From Glaciimonas sp. (GTDB lineage Bacteria > Pseudomonadota > Gammaproteobacteria > Burkholderiales > Burkholderiaceae_D): a stretch of 64,000 nt of DNA. Shown here piece after piece: positions 54,727-63,777 of the stretch. The position numbers and the translations under genes are program-made. Within the stretch, counting starts at the first letter, position 1. Each line of letters opens with the position of its first letter. The stretch spans positions 1 through 64,000 of the forward strand of contig JABBOV010000012.1 of assembly GCA_012927625.1 (NCBI GenBank), written 5' to 3'. The notes under the pieces are model-generated. The model did not search any database. It was not told the DNA's origin and was given only the letters and a program-made list of their open reading frames with translations.

Positions 54727-56379
54727 TCACAAACCAGACAGCGGCGGCCTACCGAGAATCATGTCTGCGGCCTTTTCCGCAATCATCATTGTGGCAGCAC
54801 AGATGTTAGCAGACGGCATTTTCGGTATCACGGAAGAGTCGGCTATGCGCAAGCCATCCAGGCCGTGGACGCGCAGGTTTGCATCAACTACCGCCATCTT
54901 GTCGCTGGCTGGCCCCATGTGGGAGGTACCGTTCAGGTGATAGGACGAGACGCCGTAACGATGCGCGAAATCCAGCAGTTGTTCGTCGCTCTGGATTGCC
55001 GGACCGGGCAAAGTTTCACATTCAACATACGGCGCCAACTCCGGCGTCTCCAATAGCTTGCGCGCTAGACGGATGCCGTCGACTAACACTCTCCGATCAT
55101 CGGGATGCTGCAAATAATTCGGCTGGATTTCAGGGTTTGCAAACGGATCAGCAGAACGTATCCGTACATAGCCGAGGCTTTTTGGGCGATGCTGCCAGAC
55201 ACCTGCGGTTATGCCGGGAAAATTGTCGAGCATGCCGACGTACCCTTCCCGGTAGCTTGCGGGAGAAAATACACCCTGCAAATCGGGCCGATCCACGCCC
55301 TCCTTTGATTTCCAGAAAAAATGAATCAGCGATGGGCTTAGTGCAAGAATGCTGGGTTGCCGGAACAACCAGCGGGTGATCTGTCCAATGAGCCCAAGCC
55401 CGGTCGCTAGCTCATTCATCGTCTTGATGTTTTTCACCCGCGCTACCAGGCGTACTGAATAATGGTCGGTCAGATGTTCGCCGACACCCGATAATTCGTG
55501 CTGTACATTAATCCCGCGTTGTCGCAGTAAGGCAGCGGGGCCAATCCCCGACAGTTGCAATAATTTCGGCGTATTGATGGCTCCGCAGCACAGGATCACC
55601 TCACGACTGGCACTTACTTTGCGGGCAGTCACAGGGTTTTTATTCAGCACATACGCGACACCGGTGGCCCGCTTTCCATCCAAAAGCACTTGGGTGGCAT
55701 GGGCATTAGTGTATATCGAAAGATTCGGACGCGATTTGGCGGGACGCAGGAACGTGCGCGCGGCACTCATGCGCCAGCCATGGTTGATGGTGCGCTGATA
55801 ATATCCGACGCCGTCCTGTTTGGCACCGTTGTAATCAGGATTGCGGGGAATGCCCATACCAACCGCTCCCGCGATAAAAGCGTCGCACAGTGGATGTTTC
55901 CAATCGATATCGGTTATCGGTAGTTCGCCGTTGCGGCCGCGATAACGATCATCTCCCTCCCCAATCCGGCATTCCATGCGTTTGAAATAAGGTAGCACCT
56001 CAGCATAACTCCAGCCCGAGTTGCCGAGCGCCGCCCATTCATCATAGTCAGCCGCTTGACCGCGGTTATAGACAAGACCGTTAACAGAGGTCGAGCCGCC
56101 TAAAGTGCGTCCCTGTGGGACAGGAATGCGACGTCCATTGGTATGTTCGCCGACTTCGGTATTGAACTGCCATGTAAATGTGGGATTGAATAACGTTTTG
56201 ATGAAACCGGCGGGGATGTGCAAAAACGGATGCCAGTCGGAAGGTCCCGCCTCAAGCAGGCAAACCGTGGCCTTGCCGTCGGCGCTAAGTCGGTTGGCCA
56301 GAATGGCGCCCGCCGCGCCGGAACCGACAATGACGTAATCGAATACGTCGCCGTTACCGTTATTTTGCCTGCTTGTCAT
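54727..56379 (-). CDS. GMC-family FAD alcohol oxidoreductase
   Basis: GMC enzymes (choline dehydrogenase, alcohol oxidase relatives) oxidise primary alcohols to aldehydes with FAD. The 550-residue protein has the FAD motif VIVGSGAAGAILANRLSADG (about residues 16-35), the GMC signature GRTLGGSTSVNGLVYNRG (about 92-109), the second signature GAINTPKLLQLSGIGP and the catalytic His region SSYHLNGTSHMGP (about 482). No signal peptide is seen, so it is probably cytoplasmic or membrane-associated. It is the last gene of the co-directional transporter and acyl-CoA set, 86 bp after livF. Its substrate is unknown. Confidence 0.9.
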   Translation of the reverse strand: MTSRQNNGNGDVFDYVIVGSGAAGAILANRLSADGKATVCLLEAGPSDWHPFLHIPAGFIKTLFNPTFTWQFNTEVGEHTNGRRIPVPQGRTLGGSTSVNGLVYNRGQAADYDEWAALGNSGWSYAEVLPYFKRMECRIGEGDDRYRGRNGELPITDIDWKHPLCDAFIAGAVGMGIPRNPDYNGAKQDGVGYYQRTINHGWRMSAARTFLRPAKSRPNLSIYTNAHATQVLLDGKRATGVAYVLNKNPVTARKVSASREVILCCGAINTPKLLQLSGIGPAALLRQRGINVQHELSGVGEHLTDHYSVRLVARVKNIKTMNELATGLGLIGQITRWLFRQPSILALSPSLIHFFWKSKEGVDRPDLQGVFSPASYREGYVGMLDNFPGITAGVWQHRPKSLGYVRIRSADPFANPEIQPNYLQHPDDRRVLVDGIRLARKLLETPELAPYVECETLPGPAIQSDEQLLDFAHRYGVSSYHLNGTSHMGPASDKMAVVDANLRVHGLDGLRIADSSVIPKMPSANICAATMMIAEKAADMILGRPPLSGL

Positions 56380-56465
56380 GCTGGATTCCCATGCTATTTG
56401 TGTTTATGAGGCGAAATGCTGGAGTAGGTATACAGCATTCCGATGAACGCTGTTTCGGTTGATGC

Positions 56466-57176
56466 TTAATGCGCGCCGAGGTAGGACGCCCGAATCTGTG
56501 GATTTTTCAACAGTTCCTGGCCTGTGCCTTCAAGAGTAATGCGTCCGGTTTCCAGCACGTAGGCGCGGTCTGCCACCGCGAGCGCCTGGTTGGCCATTTG
56601 CTCGACTAGTAAAATGGTAAGACCTGTTTCACGCAGCGCGCGAATGGTGCGAAAGATATCCTTGATCACCAGTGGCGCCAGCCCAAGCGATGGCTCGTCG
56701 AGCAACAACAGGCGAGGCTTGCTCATCAGTGCGCGGGCAATCGCCAGCATTTGCTGCTCACCGCCCGATAGCGTGCCGGCAAGCTGCTCTTGCCGTTCGC
56801 GCAGACGCGGGAACAATTGGTAACCATCCTCGATGCTTTTCTCCATTGCAGCCATATCGCCACGTTGGCTATAACCGCCTAACAGCAGATTGTCGCGCAC
56901 AGACTGGTCCGCGAAGACGCCGCGTCCTTCCGGTGACAACGCCATGCCGACCGACAGGCGTTTGTGAGCAGCCATGTTGGTGACATTCACGCCATCAACG
57001 ACGATGCTGCCGCTGCTGACAGGCTCCAGTCCGACGATGCCCTTGAGCAGACTGGTCTTGCCGGCGCCGTTGGCACCGATGATGGTTACGACTTCGCCAA
57101 CTGCAACGTTGATTGAAACATGGCGCGCTGCCTCGATCGCGCCATATGAAACCGATACAGACTCCAGTTTGAGCAT
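56466..57176 (-). CDS. livF: Branched-chain amino-acid-type ABC transporter ATPase LivF
   Basis: LivF is one of two ATPases of LIV-type importers. From ATG 57176 (AAGGAAG upstream) it has 236 residues: Walker A GANGAGKTS (about 36), Q-loop, signature LSGGEQQMLAIARALM (about 134-149), Walker B LLLLDEPSLGLAP and the switch histidine region. An ATG at 57191 overlaps the stop of livMG but has a poorer ribosome binding site. It follows livMG by 11 bp. Confidence 0.93.
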   Translation of the reverse strand: MLKLESVSVSYGAIEAARHVSINVAVGEVVTIIGANGAGKTSLLKGIVGLEPVSSGSIVVDGVNVTNMAAHKRLSVGMALSPEGRGVFADQSVRDNLLLGGYSQRGDMAAMEKSIEDGYQLFPRLRERQEQLAGTLSGGEQQMLAIARALMSKPRLLLLDEPSLGLAPLVIKDIFRTIRALRETGLTILLVEQMANQALAVADRAYVLETGRITLEGTGQELLKNPQIRASYLGAH

Positions 57177-57187
57177 GATCTTCCTTT

Positions 57188-59026
57188 TCATTCGATTGCT
57201 TCGGTGCCGAGATAGGCTTCGATCACGCGCGGATTTTTTTGTACTTCGACAGGAGTGCCTTCGGCGATCTTGATGCCGTAGTCCAGCACGATGACGTGAT
57301 CCGAGATCGCCATCACCAGATCCATGTGATGTTCCACCATCAGGATAGTGACGCCGAGATCGCGTATGCGCAGCAGCAACTTGCCAAGTTCAGCGGTTTC
57401 CTGCGGATTGAGGCCGGCTGCCGGCTCATCGAGTAACAGCAGTTGCGGTTCGGTCGCCAGCGCGCGCGCCAGTTCCACGCGCCGCTCCAGGCCATAAGAC
57501 AGACTGCCAGCCGGTACATATGCGGAATTAGCAAGCCCGACAAAATGCAGGATTGCAATGGCCCGCTCACGCGCCAGTTTTTCTTCGCGCCGGGCCTGAG
57601 GGAGCGTAAAAAACGACGACCAGAAGCCGTTACGCATCCGGCTGTGGCGTCCGACCAATACGTTATCGAGCACGGACAATTCACCGAACAAGCGCAGATT
57701 CTGAAATGTGCGCCCCATGCCGCGTTCACAAATGGCATGGATTTCTTGGCCGGCAAGCAAACCATCGATAAAATGAATCCTGCCTGCGTCGGGTACGACG
57801 ATGCCGGTTAGCATATTGATCATGGTGCTCTTGCCGGCGCCATTGGGACCGATGAGAGCACTGATATGGCCTCGTTGCAGCTCGAACGATACTTGCTGCG
57901 CTGGGCTGACACCGCCATACGATTTGCACACGGCATCTACCTTTAGCAATGCCTGATCGGGGGCACCGTTTTGCGCGATAGTCAAACCGGCAATCGTTTC
58001 AGTACCGGCGGCTGGTTCGCCGCTGTGGCGGGTGTTTTTGCGGAACAATTGCGTTAGCACACCAGCCACGCCGTTCGGCATCAGATACAACGCGAACAAC
58101 AACAGCGCACCGTACACAAAATGCTGTGCTGATGGCCATTTCGCCAGATACGCATCAATCACGGTCAACAAAACGGCGCCCACTAATGGCCCTAACGATG
58201 AACCCGCGCCGCCAAACAAAACCAGAAGCAGAATAAATACCGATAAATTGAAATTAATAAAGTCGGAGTTAATGTACTGGTTCTGCTGCGCGACCATTGC
58301 CCCCGCGATACCGCAGGTCACAGCAGCGATCACGAATGCCAGTACTTTGGCGCGATACACCTTGATGCCGACTGAAGAGGCGGCGATTTCATCTGCCTGC
58401 AGCGACAACAACGCACGGCCGAAGCGCCCGTTCAGCACATTGCGCAGCAACAGATGCGTTACTGTACAAAGTGCGATTCCGAACCACACCCACTGGACGC
58501 TGGAAAACGGAGTGGCGTTAATGGTCAGGGGCTTGATGCCGAAGATACCGGCAGCACCGCCAAATACGTCCGACCATTCGGTGACGATTTTTTCAATCAC
58601 GACACCGAATGCGAGCGTCACCATGGCCAGATACGGCCCCTTGACGCGTAACGACGGTAATGCGATTAATACGCCGCACACGCCAGAAACCAATGCGGCG
58701 CCGATCAGCGCTAACCATGGCGAAAGATCAAAATGTGTTGTCAGCATCGCTGCTGTGTAGGCACCTGCCGCAAACAGCCCGGCCTGCCCTAACGATTTCT
58801 GTCCTGCATAGCCGACCAGGACATTCATGCCCACGGCGCACATGAAATAGACGGTTATCATGAAAAGCATGCGTAGGTAATAATCGTTTTGCAGCAGCGA
58901 CGCCATGATCGCCATCGCTGCGGCGATAACCAATACGCTGAGCAGGTGGCCGGATATCCACCAGCGATTCGGCCCTTCATCGGCCAACATGCCGCCTGTA
59001 TTCACGGCATCAAGAGAGTCGCTCAT
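57188..59026 (-). CDS. LivM-LivG fusion: permease plus ATPase of a LIV-type transporter
   Basis: The 612-residue protein joins two usually separate subunits. Residues about 25-345 are LivM permease helices (LFMITVYFMCAVGMNVLVGY, SLRVKGPYLAMVTLAFGVVI, QNQYINSDFINFNLSVFILL). A short linker (about 350-375) leads to the LivG ATPase (about 378-610): Walker A GPNGAGKST, signature SYGLERRVELARALA, Walker B LLLDEPAAGLNPQ and the family C-terminus NPRVIEAYLG. Such fusions are frequent in Burkholderiales transporters. ATG 59026 with GGTGGA upstream is used; it overlaps the livH stop by four bases. Confidence 0.92.
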   Translation of the reverse strand: MSDSLDAVNTGGMLADEGPNRWWISGHLLSVLVIAAAMAIMASLLQNDYYLRMLFMITVYFMCAVGMNVLVGYAGQKSLGQAGLFAAGAYTAAMLTTHFDLSPWLALIGAALVSGVCGVLIALPSLRVKGPYLAMVTLAFGVVIEKIVTEWSDVFGGAAGIFGIKPLTINATPFSSVQWVWFGIALCTVTHLLLRNVLNGRFGRALLSLQADEIAASSVGIKVYRAKVLAFVIAAVTCGIAGAMVAQQNQYINSDFINFNLSVFILLLVLFGGAGSSLGPLVGAVLLTVIDAYLAKWPSAQHFVYGALLLFALYLMPNGVAGVLTQLFRKNTRHSGEPAAGTETIAGLTIAQNGAPDQALLKVDAVCKSYGGVSPAQQVSFELQRGHISALIGPNGAGKSTMINMLTGIVVPDAGRIHFIDGLLAGQEIHAICERGMGRTFQNLRLFGELSVLDNVLVGRHSRMRNGFWSSFFTLPQARREEKLARERAIAILHFVGLANSAYVPAGSLSYGLERRVELARALATEPQLLLLDEPAAGLNPQETAELGKLLLRIRDLGVTILMVEHHMDLVMAISDHVIVLDYGIKIAEGTPVEVQKNPRVIEAYLGTEAIE

Positions 59027-59943
59027 ACTTTTTCCACCAATTTTTTTCCGAACAAGCCATTCGGCTTGAACGCCAGAACAATAATCACCAGCAAGAACAC
59101 GACAATCTCCCGCCACTGCGCCTGCCACAAGTTAATCATCGATTCCAGCAAGCCCAAAACAAAGCCACCGATAACACAGCCGCGCGGATTGGTGAGGCCA
59201 CCGATCATGGCGCCTGAAAACCCTTTCAGTGCGATTGCCAGCCCCATGAATAAAGATGCCGAAGCAATCGGCGCCAACAAATAGCCACTCAAACCTGCCA
59301 GCGCAGAACTGATGAAAAAAGCACCCAGCATGACCGCGTTGACGTTAATACCCATCAGGCTGGCAATGTTACGGTCGTGAGCTACCGCGCGCATAGCCTT
59401 GCCAATCATGGTCTTGCGCATAACCCAGTCAAATATCAGCATGACCGCGACAGCGACAACGATCAACAACAGTTCCTGCGAGCGCACACCAACGCCCAGA
59501 ATTCTGATCACACCGTCACCAAACGGCGCTGGAACTTTGACCGGTGCAGGCCCCCAAACAGCCAGTCCGATACTTTGCAAGATAATGCCGAAACCTATCG
59601 TGCTCATGACCCACGCCATCCCCGGCTTGCCGGCAAAAGGACGCACTGCGGTTAAGTATAAGATCACGCCAAGGCAACCCATTACAACCATCGCAACCAG
59701 CACCGCCAACACCTGCTCCATGCCGTTCATGGTAACGGCTGCTATGGTTGTGCCCAGAGGTGCTCCGGTGATCAGTAGCATGGCGCTGAAACCGATGAAT
59801 GATCCCGCCGATACAAATTCGCCGTGTGAAAAATTCAGCGTCTTGGTAGTGGTAAACGTAATACTAAAACCCAAAGCCACAAGCGCATAAGCGCCCCCGA
59901 GAGCCAGGCCGCTTATAAGCGCTTGGAGTAATGCTTCTGTCAT
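59023..59943 (-). CDS. livH: LIV-type ABC transporter permease LivH
   Basis: LivH forms one half of the membrane channel. The 306-residue protein has about eight helices, beginning LLQALISGLALGGAYALVAL (about residues 5-24) followed by FTTTKTLNFSHGEF, the LivH signature. KGFSGAMIGGLTNPRGCVIG (about 242-261) and LAFKPNGLFGKKL at the C-terminus also match. It overlaps livMG (ATGA). It follows livK by 152 bp, the longest gap in the set, which contains a small GC-rich hairpin (about 60058-60083). Confidence 0.93.
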   Translation of the reverse strand: MTEALLQALISGLALGGAYALVALGFSITFTTTKTLNFSHGEFVSAGSFIGFSAMLLITGAPLGTTIAAVTMNGMEQVLAVLVAMVVMGCLGVILYLTAVRPFAGKPGMAWVMSTIGFGIILQSIGLAVWGPAPVKVPAPFGDGVIRILGVGVRSQELLLIVVAVAVMLIFDWVMRKTMIGKAMRAVAHDRNIASLMGINVNAVMLGAFFISSALAGLSGYLLAPIASASLFMGLAIALKGFSGAMIGGLTNPRGCVIGGFVLGLLESMINLWQAQWREIVVFLLVIIVLAFKPNGLFGKKLVEKV

Positions 59944-60095
59944 GTTCTTGATCCTTTTAGGCGGCTGGTGCCACGTATCCCGCTAGCGCGTCGCTTGTTA
60001 TCGACAGGACCCAGCTTAGCTACGATGTTTTGACTCATACCGTACACGTGCTGCACCTCACCTCCTTGCGGAAAAGGTGAGGCCAAGCCGTGTGT

Positions 60096-61301
60096 TTACT
60101 TCTTAAAGTCAGCGGCCGTCAATGCCTTGGTGATACTGTCTTCGTAATTGACGATACGACCATTTTTCCAATAAGCCAGATGAAAATCGCTCACCGACAG
60201 GGCTTCATGGTTTTCCTTACTGAACGGTTTTTTGTAGGTTTTGACGACGCCATCGACGCTTGCCAGGTTTTCCAGCGCCTTCTGCACTTTTGCCCCATCA
60301 ACCGTACCGGCTTGCTTGATCGCGGCCGCCAGCAGCTTGATCGAATCATAAGCTTGGGCCGCAGCGACGAACGCAGTCATCTTCGGATGCTTTTTGATCA
60401 ATGCAGTACTGAGTTGTTGCGCCCGCGGCGTGCTGCTTTCAGTAGTCGATGCAGCAAAAATCAGCTTTTCACCGAGTTTCGGACCGGCCAGTTGAATCAT
60501 CGGTGTATTCACGTTAGCCCAGGAGCCCAGCGTGACTGGGAAATAATCAATTTTTTCCATGCTGCGCAACACATAAGCATTGGAATCGGCCAGGCCGTAA
60601 ATGATCAGGGTATCTGCGCCACTGGCTTTGATCTTGCTTAGCTGGGATGTCATGTCGGTATCCTTGCCACCGAATTTTTCCACCGCAGCCGGGCTTAGCC
60701 CATGCAACGCAAGAATGTCGTTGAGATCTTTCAAGCCTTGTTGGCCGTAACCGGTCGAGTCCACGATAAACGCGATTTTTTTGTTTTTTGTCGACTTGAC
60801 GGCGTAAGCCACCAGCAGGCTGATCTGTTCGCGATCGATCATCGATACTCGAAAGATGTAGTTTTCGCCGGTTTTTTCGTAGCGCTTGGTGATGTCGGTA
60901 GCTGTCGCAATCGGCGAAATCACCGGAATTTTTTTCTGTTGCGGCAAGTGTAGCCATGCCATCACGTTACCCGAATTGGCCGAACCGATCAGGGCGACCA
61001 CTCTCTCGTTGTCGAGTAACTCGATCGTGTTCTGGATTGCTTTCGGCGGCTGCGCTACGTCATCGCGCGCAACCACGGCAAGTTTGCGCCCCAGCAGTCC
61101 GCCGGCCTGATTGATTTCCTCAACCGCCTGCTGCACACCGTACAAACCGGCCAGACCGAATTCGGCCGAGCCACTGGCAGACATGTCGCTGTTATAGCCA
61201 ATCTTGATATCCTGCGCATGGACGACACCCATGCTCGCCATGCCAATTGCAGCAGCGACCGATAACGCTTTCAAACCATTAAAAATTGCTGACATTTTCA
61301 T
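60096..61301 (-). CDS. LIV-type periplasmic substrate-binding protein
   Basis: This LivK-like protein of 401 residues (ATG 61301, or 61295) has a signal peptide (about 1-29, cleavage after VHA) and two Rossmann lobes. IGYNSDMSASGSAEFGLAGL (about residues 33-52), GLLGRKLAVVARDD and SGNVMAWLHLP are typical. The ligand set is not identical to leucine-binding proteins, so other small acids are possible. It is encoded between the aldehyde dehydrogenase and livH, so the transporter belongs to this catabolic set. Confidence 0.9.
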   Translation of the reverse strand: MKMSAIFNGLKALSVAAAIGMASMGVVHAQDIKIGYNSDMSASGSAEFGLAGLYGVQQAVEEINQAGGLLGRKLAVVARDDVAQPPKAIQNTIELLDNERVVALIGSANSGNVMAWLHLPQQKKIPVISPIATATDITKRYEKTGENYIFRVSMIDREQISLLVAYAVKSTKNKKIAFIVDSTGYGQQGLKDLNDILALHGLSPAAVEKFGGKDTDMTSQLSKIKASGADTLIIYGLADSNAYVLRSMEKIDYFPVTLGSWANVNTPMIQLAGPKLGEKLIFAASTTESSTPRAQQLSTALIKKHPKMTAFVAAAQAYDSIKLLAAAIKQAGTVDGAKVQKALENLASVDGVVKTYKKPFSKENHEALSVSDFHLAYWKNGRIVNYEDSITKALTAADFKK

Positions 61302-61340
61302 CTCCTGAAAAACTTCAATTTATTGTCTGCTTCAGCCGGG

Positions 61341-62798
61341 TTACTGCATTTTTCCCGACAGGCATATGTACTTCACTTCCATGAACTCTTCGATGCCATA
61401 CTTCGATCCTTCCCGACCCACGCCAGACTCTTTGATTCCGCCGAATGGCCCGACTTCATTGGACACCAAACCAGTATTGACGCCAACGATACCGTACTCC
61501 AGACCTTCCATTACACGCCAAACACGAGCTAGGTTCTCGCTATAGAAATAAGCGGAAAGACCCGAATCACTTCGGTTGGCCAGCTCGATCACGGCCGCTT
61601 CGTCAGCGAACGAAGATAGCGCCACCACAGGCCCGAAAATTTCTTCCGTTGCGATGTCCATTTGATCGGTGATGCCGCCCAGTACAGTTGGCGCATAAAA
61701 CAACCCTCCCTTCTGATGACGTTTCGCACCTAACACTACCTGCGCACCTTTTTGTATAGCGTCGGCAACCAGGCGCTCGACCTTGTCGATCGCACGTTGA
61801 TCGATTAGCGGCCCTTGCATGACGCCTTCATCAAGACCGTTACCTACTTCCAACGCTTGCACACGGGTTGCCAGACGCTCTGAAAAATCCGAATAAATTT
61901 TTTCATGCACGTAAACACGGTTCGCACAGATACAGGTCTGGCCAGCGTTCCTGAATTTGGACAGCAACAGACCTTCGATTGCTGCATCAATATCCGCGTC
62001 GTCGAACACGATGAACGGGGCGTTACCGCCCAACTCCAGCGACAGTTTCTTAATGTTCGATGCGCACTGTTGCATCAACAGGCGTCCGGTCGCAGTGGAA
62101 CCGGTGAAGGTCAGTTTGCGTACGATGCGACTGCTGGTCAGTTCTCGCCCGATTTCGACCGGATTTCCGGTCACAATATTGAGTACGCCGTCCGGTACGC
62201 CGGCCCGCTGCGCCAGCTCACCCAGCGCGAACGCGGAGTAAGGCGTCAACTCGGCCGGTTTAAGCACTACAGTACAACCAGCAGCAAGTGCCGGCGACAC
62301 TTTGCGCGTGACCAACGCGCTCGGAAAATTCCACGCGGTAATCGCAGCGCACACACCGATCGGTTGCTTGATTGCCAGCAGACGTTGATCCGAGCGCGTC
62401 TGTGGCAAGACGTCGCCGTACACCCGTTTCGCCTCCTCTGAAAACCATTCGACAAAAGACAGCGCATACAGTATTTCGCCCCGTGCTTCGGCCAGCGGTT
62501 TGCCCTGCTCCAGCGTCATGATGAGGGCAAGGTCATCGATATTCTGTTGAATCAAATCGTACCAGCGACGCAAAATCGCACCGCGCTCTTTGCCGGTCTT
62601 GGCACGCCATGCAGGCAACGCTGCCTGCGCCGCGCCGATGGCCCTTCTGGTCTCCACCTCGCCCATGGACGGTGCCGTGCCAAGCAGTGCGCCGTCAGCC
62701 GGATTGGTTACTGCAAATGTCGCGCCGCTGTCGGCATCGCACCATGCACCGCCGATATATGCCTGCTGGCGAAAAAGTGTGGGATCAAGCAATTTCAT
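61341..62798 (-). CDS. Aldehyde dehydrogenase, succinate-semialdehyde dehydrogenase type
   Basis: A 485-residue NAD(P)-dependent aldehyde dehydrogenase of the GabD group. Cofactor region PIGVCAAITAWNFPSALVTR (about residues 145-164), catalytic Glu in LSLELGGNAP (about 260), catalytic Cys in FRNAGQTCICANRVYV (about 294) and GPFGGIKESGVGREGSKYGI near the C-terminus are present. GabD normally acts on succinate semialdehyde, but the family is broad. Ten bases separate it from the HMG-CoA lyase-type gene upstream and 39 from livK downstream. In context it may oxidise the aldehyde made by the GMC enzyme. Confidence 0.9.
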   Translation of the reverse strand: MKLLDPTLFRQQAYIGGAWCDADSGATFAVTNPADGALLGTAPSMGEVETRRAIGAAQAALPAWRAKTGKERGAILRRWYDLIQQNIDDLALIMTLEQGKPLAEARGEILYALSFVEWFSEEAKRVYGDVLPQTRSDQRLLAIKQPIGVCAAITAWNFPSALVTRKVSPALAAGCTVVLKPAELTPYSAFALGELAQRAGVPDGVLNIVTGNPVEIGRELTSSRIVRKLTFTGSTATGRLLMQQCASNIKKLSLELGGNAPFIVFDDADIDAAIEGLLLSKFRNAGQTCICANRVYVHEKIYSDFSERLATRVQALEVGNGLDEGVMQGPLIDQRAIDKVERLVADAIQKGAQVVLGAKRHQKGGLFYAPTVLGGITDQMDIATEEIFGPVVALSSFADEAAVIELANRSDSGLSAYFYSENLARVWRVMEGLEYGIVGVNTGLVSNEVGPFGGIKESGVGREGSKYGIEEFMEVKYICLSGKMQ

Positions 62799-62807
62799 GT
62801 GACAGTC

Positions 62808-63749
62808 CTATTGACGTTGTGCCGCTGATCTGGAATGAAGATTGGTCCGCTTTCCAGCGCGCAAGACATAGCCCGGCACCGGATGACCAATCATCGTAGG
62901 CAGTTCATGTGCACACGAGAGCAACGCGTCGAGATCGACACCGGTATCAATGCCCGACGATTCCAGCATGTGCACCAAATCTTCGGTACAGATGTTGCCG
63001 CTGGCGCCGGGCGCATATGGACAGCCGCCGATACCGCCCAAAGAAGCGTCGTAACTGACGATCCCGGCTCCCAGCCCGGCCAGCACATTCGCCAGCCCCA
63101 TGCCACGGGTATTGTGGAAATGCAAAGTCGCCGGCATCTGTGGTAACGCTGCAAGATAAGCCACTGCAACTTGTTCCACTAGTCGCGGGTGCGCGGTACC
63201 GATAGTGTCTGCCAATGTGATCGAATGCATGCCTATTGCGGCATATTCTTGTGCCGCCCACAGGATGCGCTCTAGCGAAGGCTCCCCGTCAAAGGGGCAG
63301 CCAAACGCAGTGGCAATGGTGCCGTTGACGCGCATGTCGGTACCATTGAGCATTCGCATCACATGGCGAAACTGCTCCAGTGACTGCTTACACGTCATGC
63401 GCATGTTTGCCAGATTATGCGATTCACCGATCGACATCACCAGATTGATTTCGTCAATCCCGCTTTCGATAGCACGCTCGCAACCTTGCTCGTTTGGCAC
63501 CAGCGCAACATACGTCACGCCAGGCTGCCGCGTCAAACCATGTATTACTTCCTGTGCATCGCGCAGATTAGGAATCGCTTTGGGTGACACGAATGAAGTA
63601 ACTTCAATTTTTGCCAAACCAGTCTTGGCAAGCTGATTTATCAAGCGAATCTTATCTTCCGTGGCGACGAATTGCGCCTCACTTTGAAAGCCGTCGCGCA
63701 CGGCAACATCGTTAATGAAAACCCGTTTTGGTAGGGTGGCAAATGACAT
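62808..63749 (-). CDS. Hydroxymethylglutaryl-CoA lyase family protein
   Basis: HMG-CoA lyase cleaves 3-hydroxy-3-methylglutaryl-CoA to acetyl-CoA and acetoacetate. The 313-residue TIM-barrel protein has the metal and catalytic motif VRDGFQSE (about residues 17-24), KIEVTSFVSPKAIPNL (about 47-62), the metal-binding HFHNTRGMG (about 206-214) and the cysteine loop GGIGGCPYAPGASGN (about 236-250), all canonical. Close relatives cleave other 3-hydroxy-3-methyl acyl-CoAs, so the substrate is uncertain. It is directly upstream of the aldehyde dehydrogenase. Confidence 0.9.
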   Translation of the reverse strand: MSFATLPKRVFINDVAVRDGFQSEAQFVATEDKIRLINQLAKTGLAKIEVTSFVSPKAIPNLRDAQEVIHGLTRQPGVTYVALVPNEQGCERAIESGIDEINLVMSIGESHNLANMRMTCKQSLEQFRHVMRMLNGTDMRVNGTIATAFGCPFDGEPSLERILWAAQEYAAIGMHSITLADTIGTAHPRLVEQVAVAYLAALPQMPATLHFHNTRGMGLANVLAGLGAGIVSYDASLGGIGGCPYAPGASGNICTEDLVHMLESSGIDTGVDLDALLSCAHELPTMIGHPVPGYVLRAGKRTNLHSRSAAQRQ

Positions 63750-63777
63750 TTTTATTATCCTTACTGGTAAGTGTCGG

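Noticed and set aside
58032-58760. 242-codon plus-strand frame opposite the LivM part
   Set aside because: Low-complexity Ser/Thr/Asn-rich translation typical of an antisense of membrane helices.
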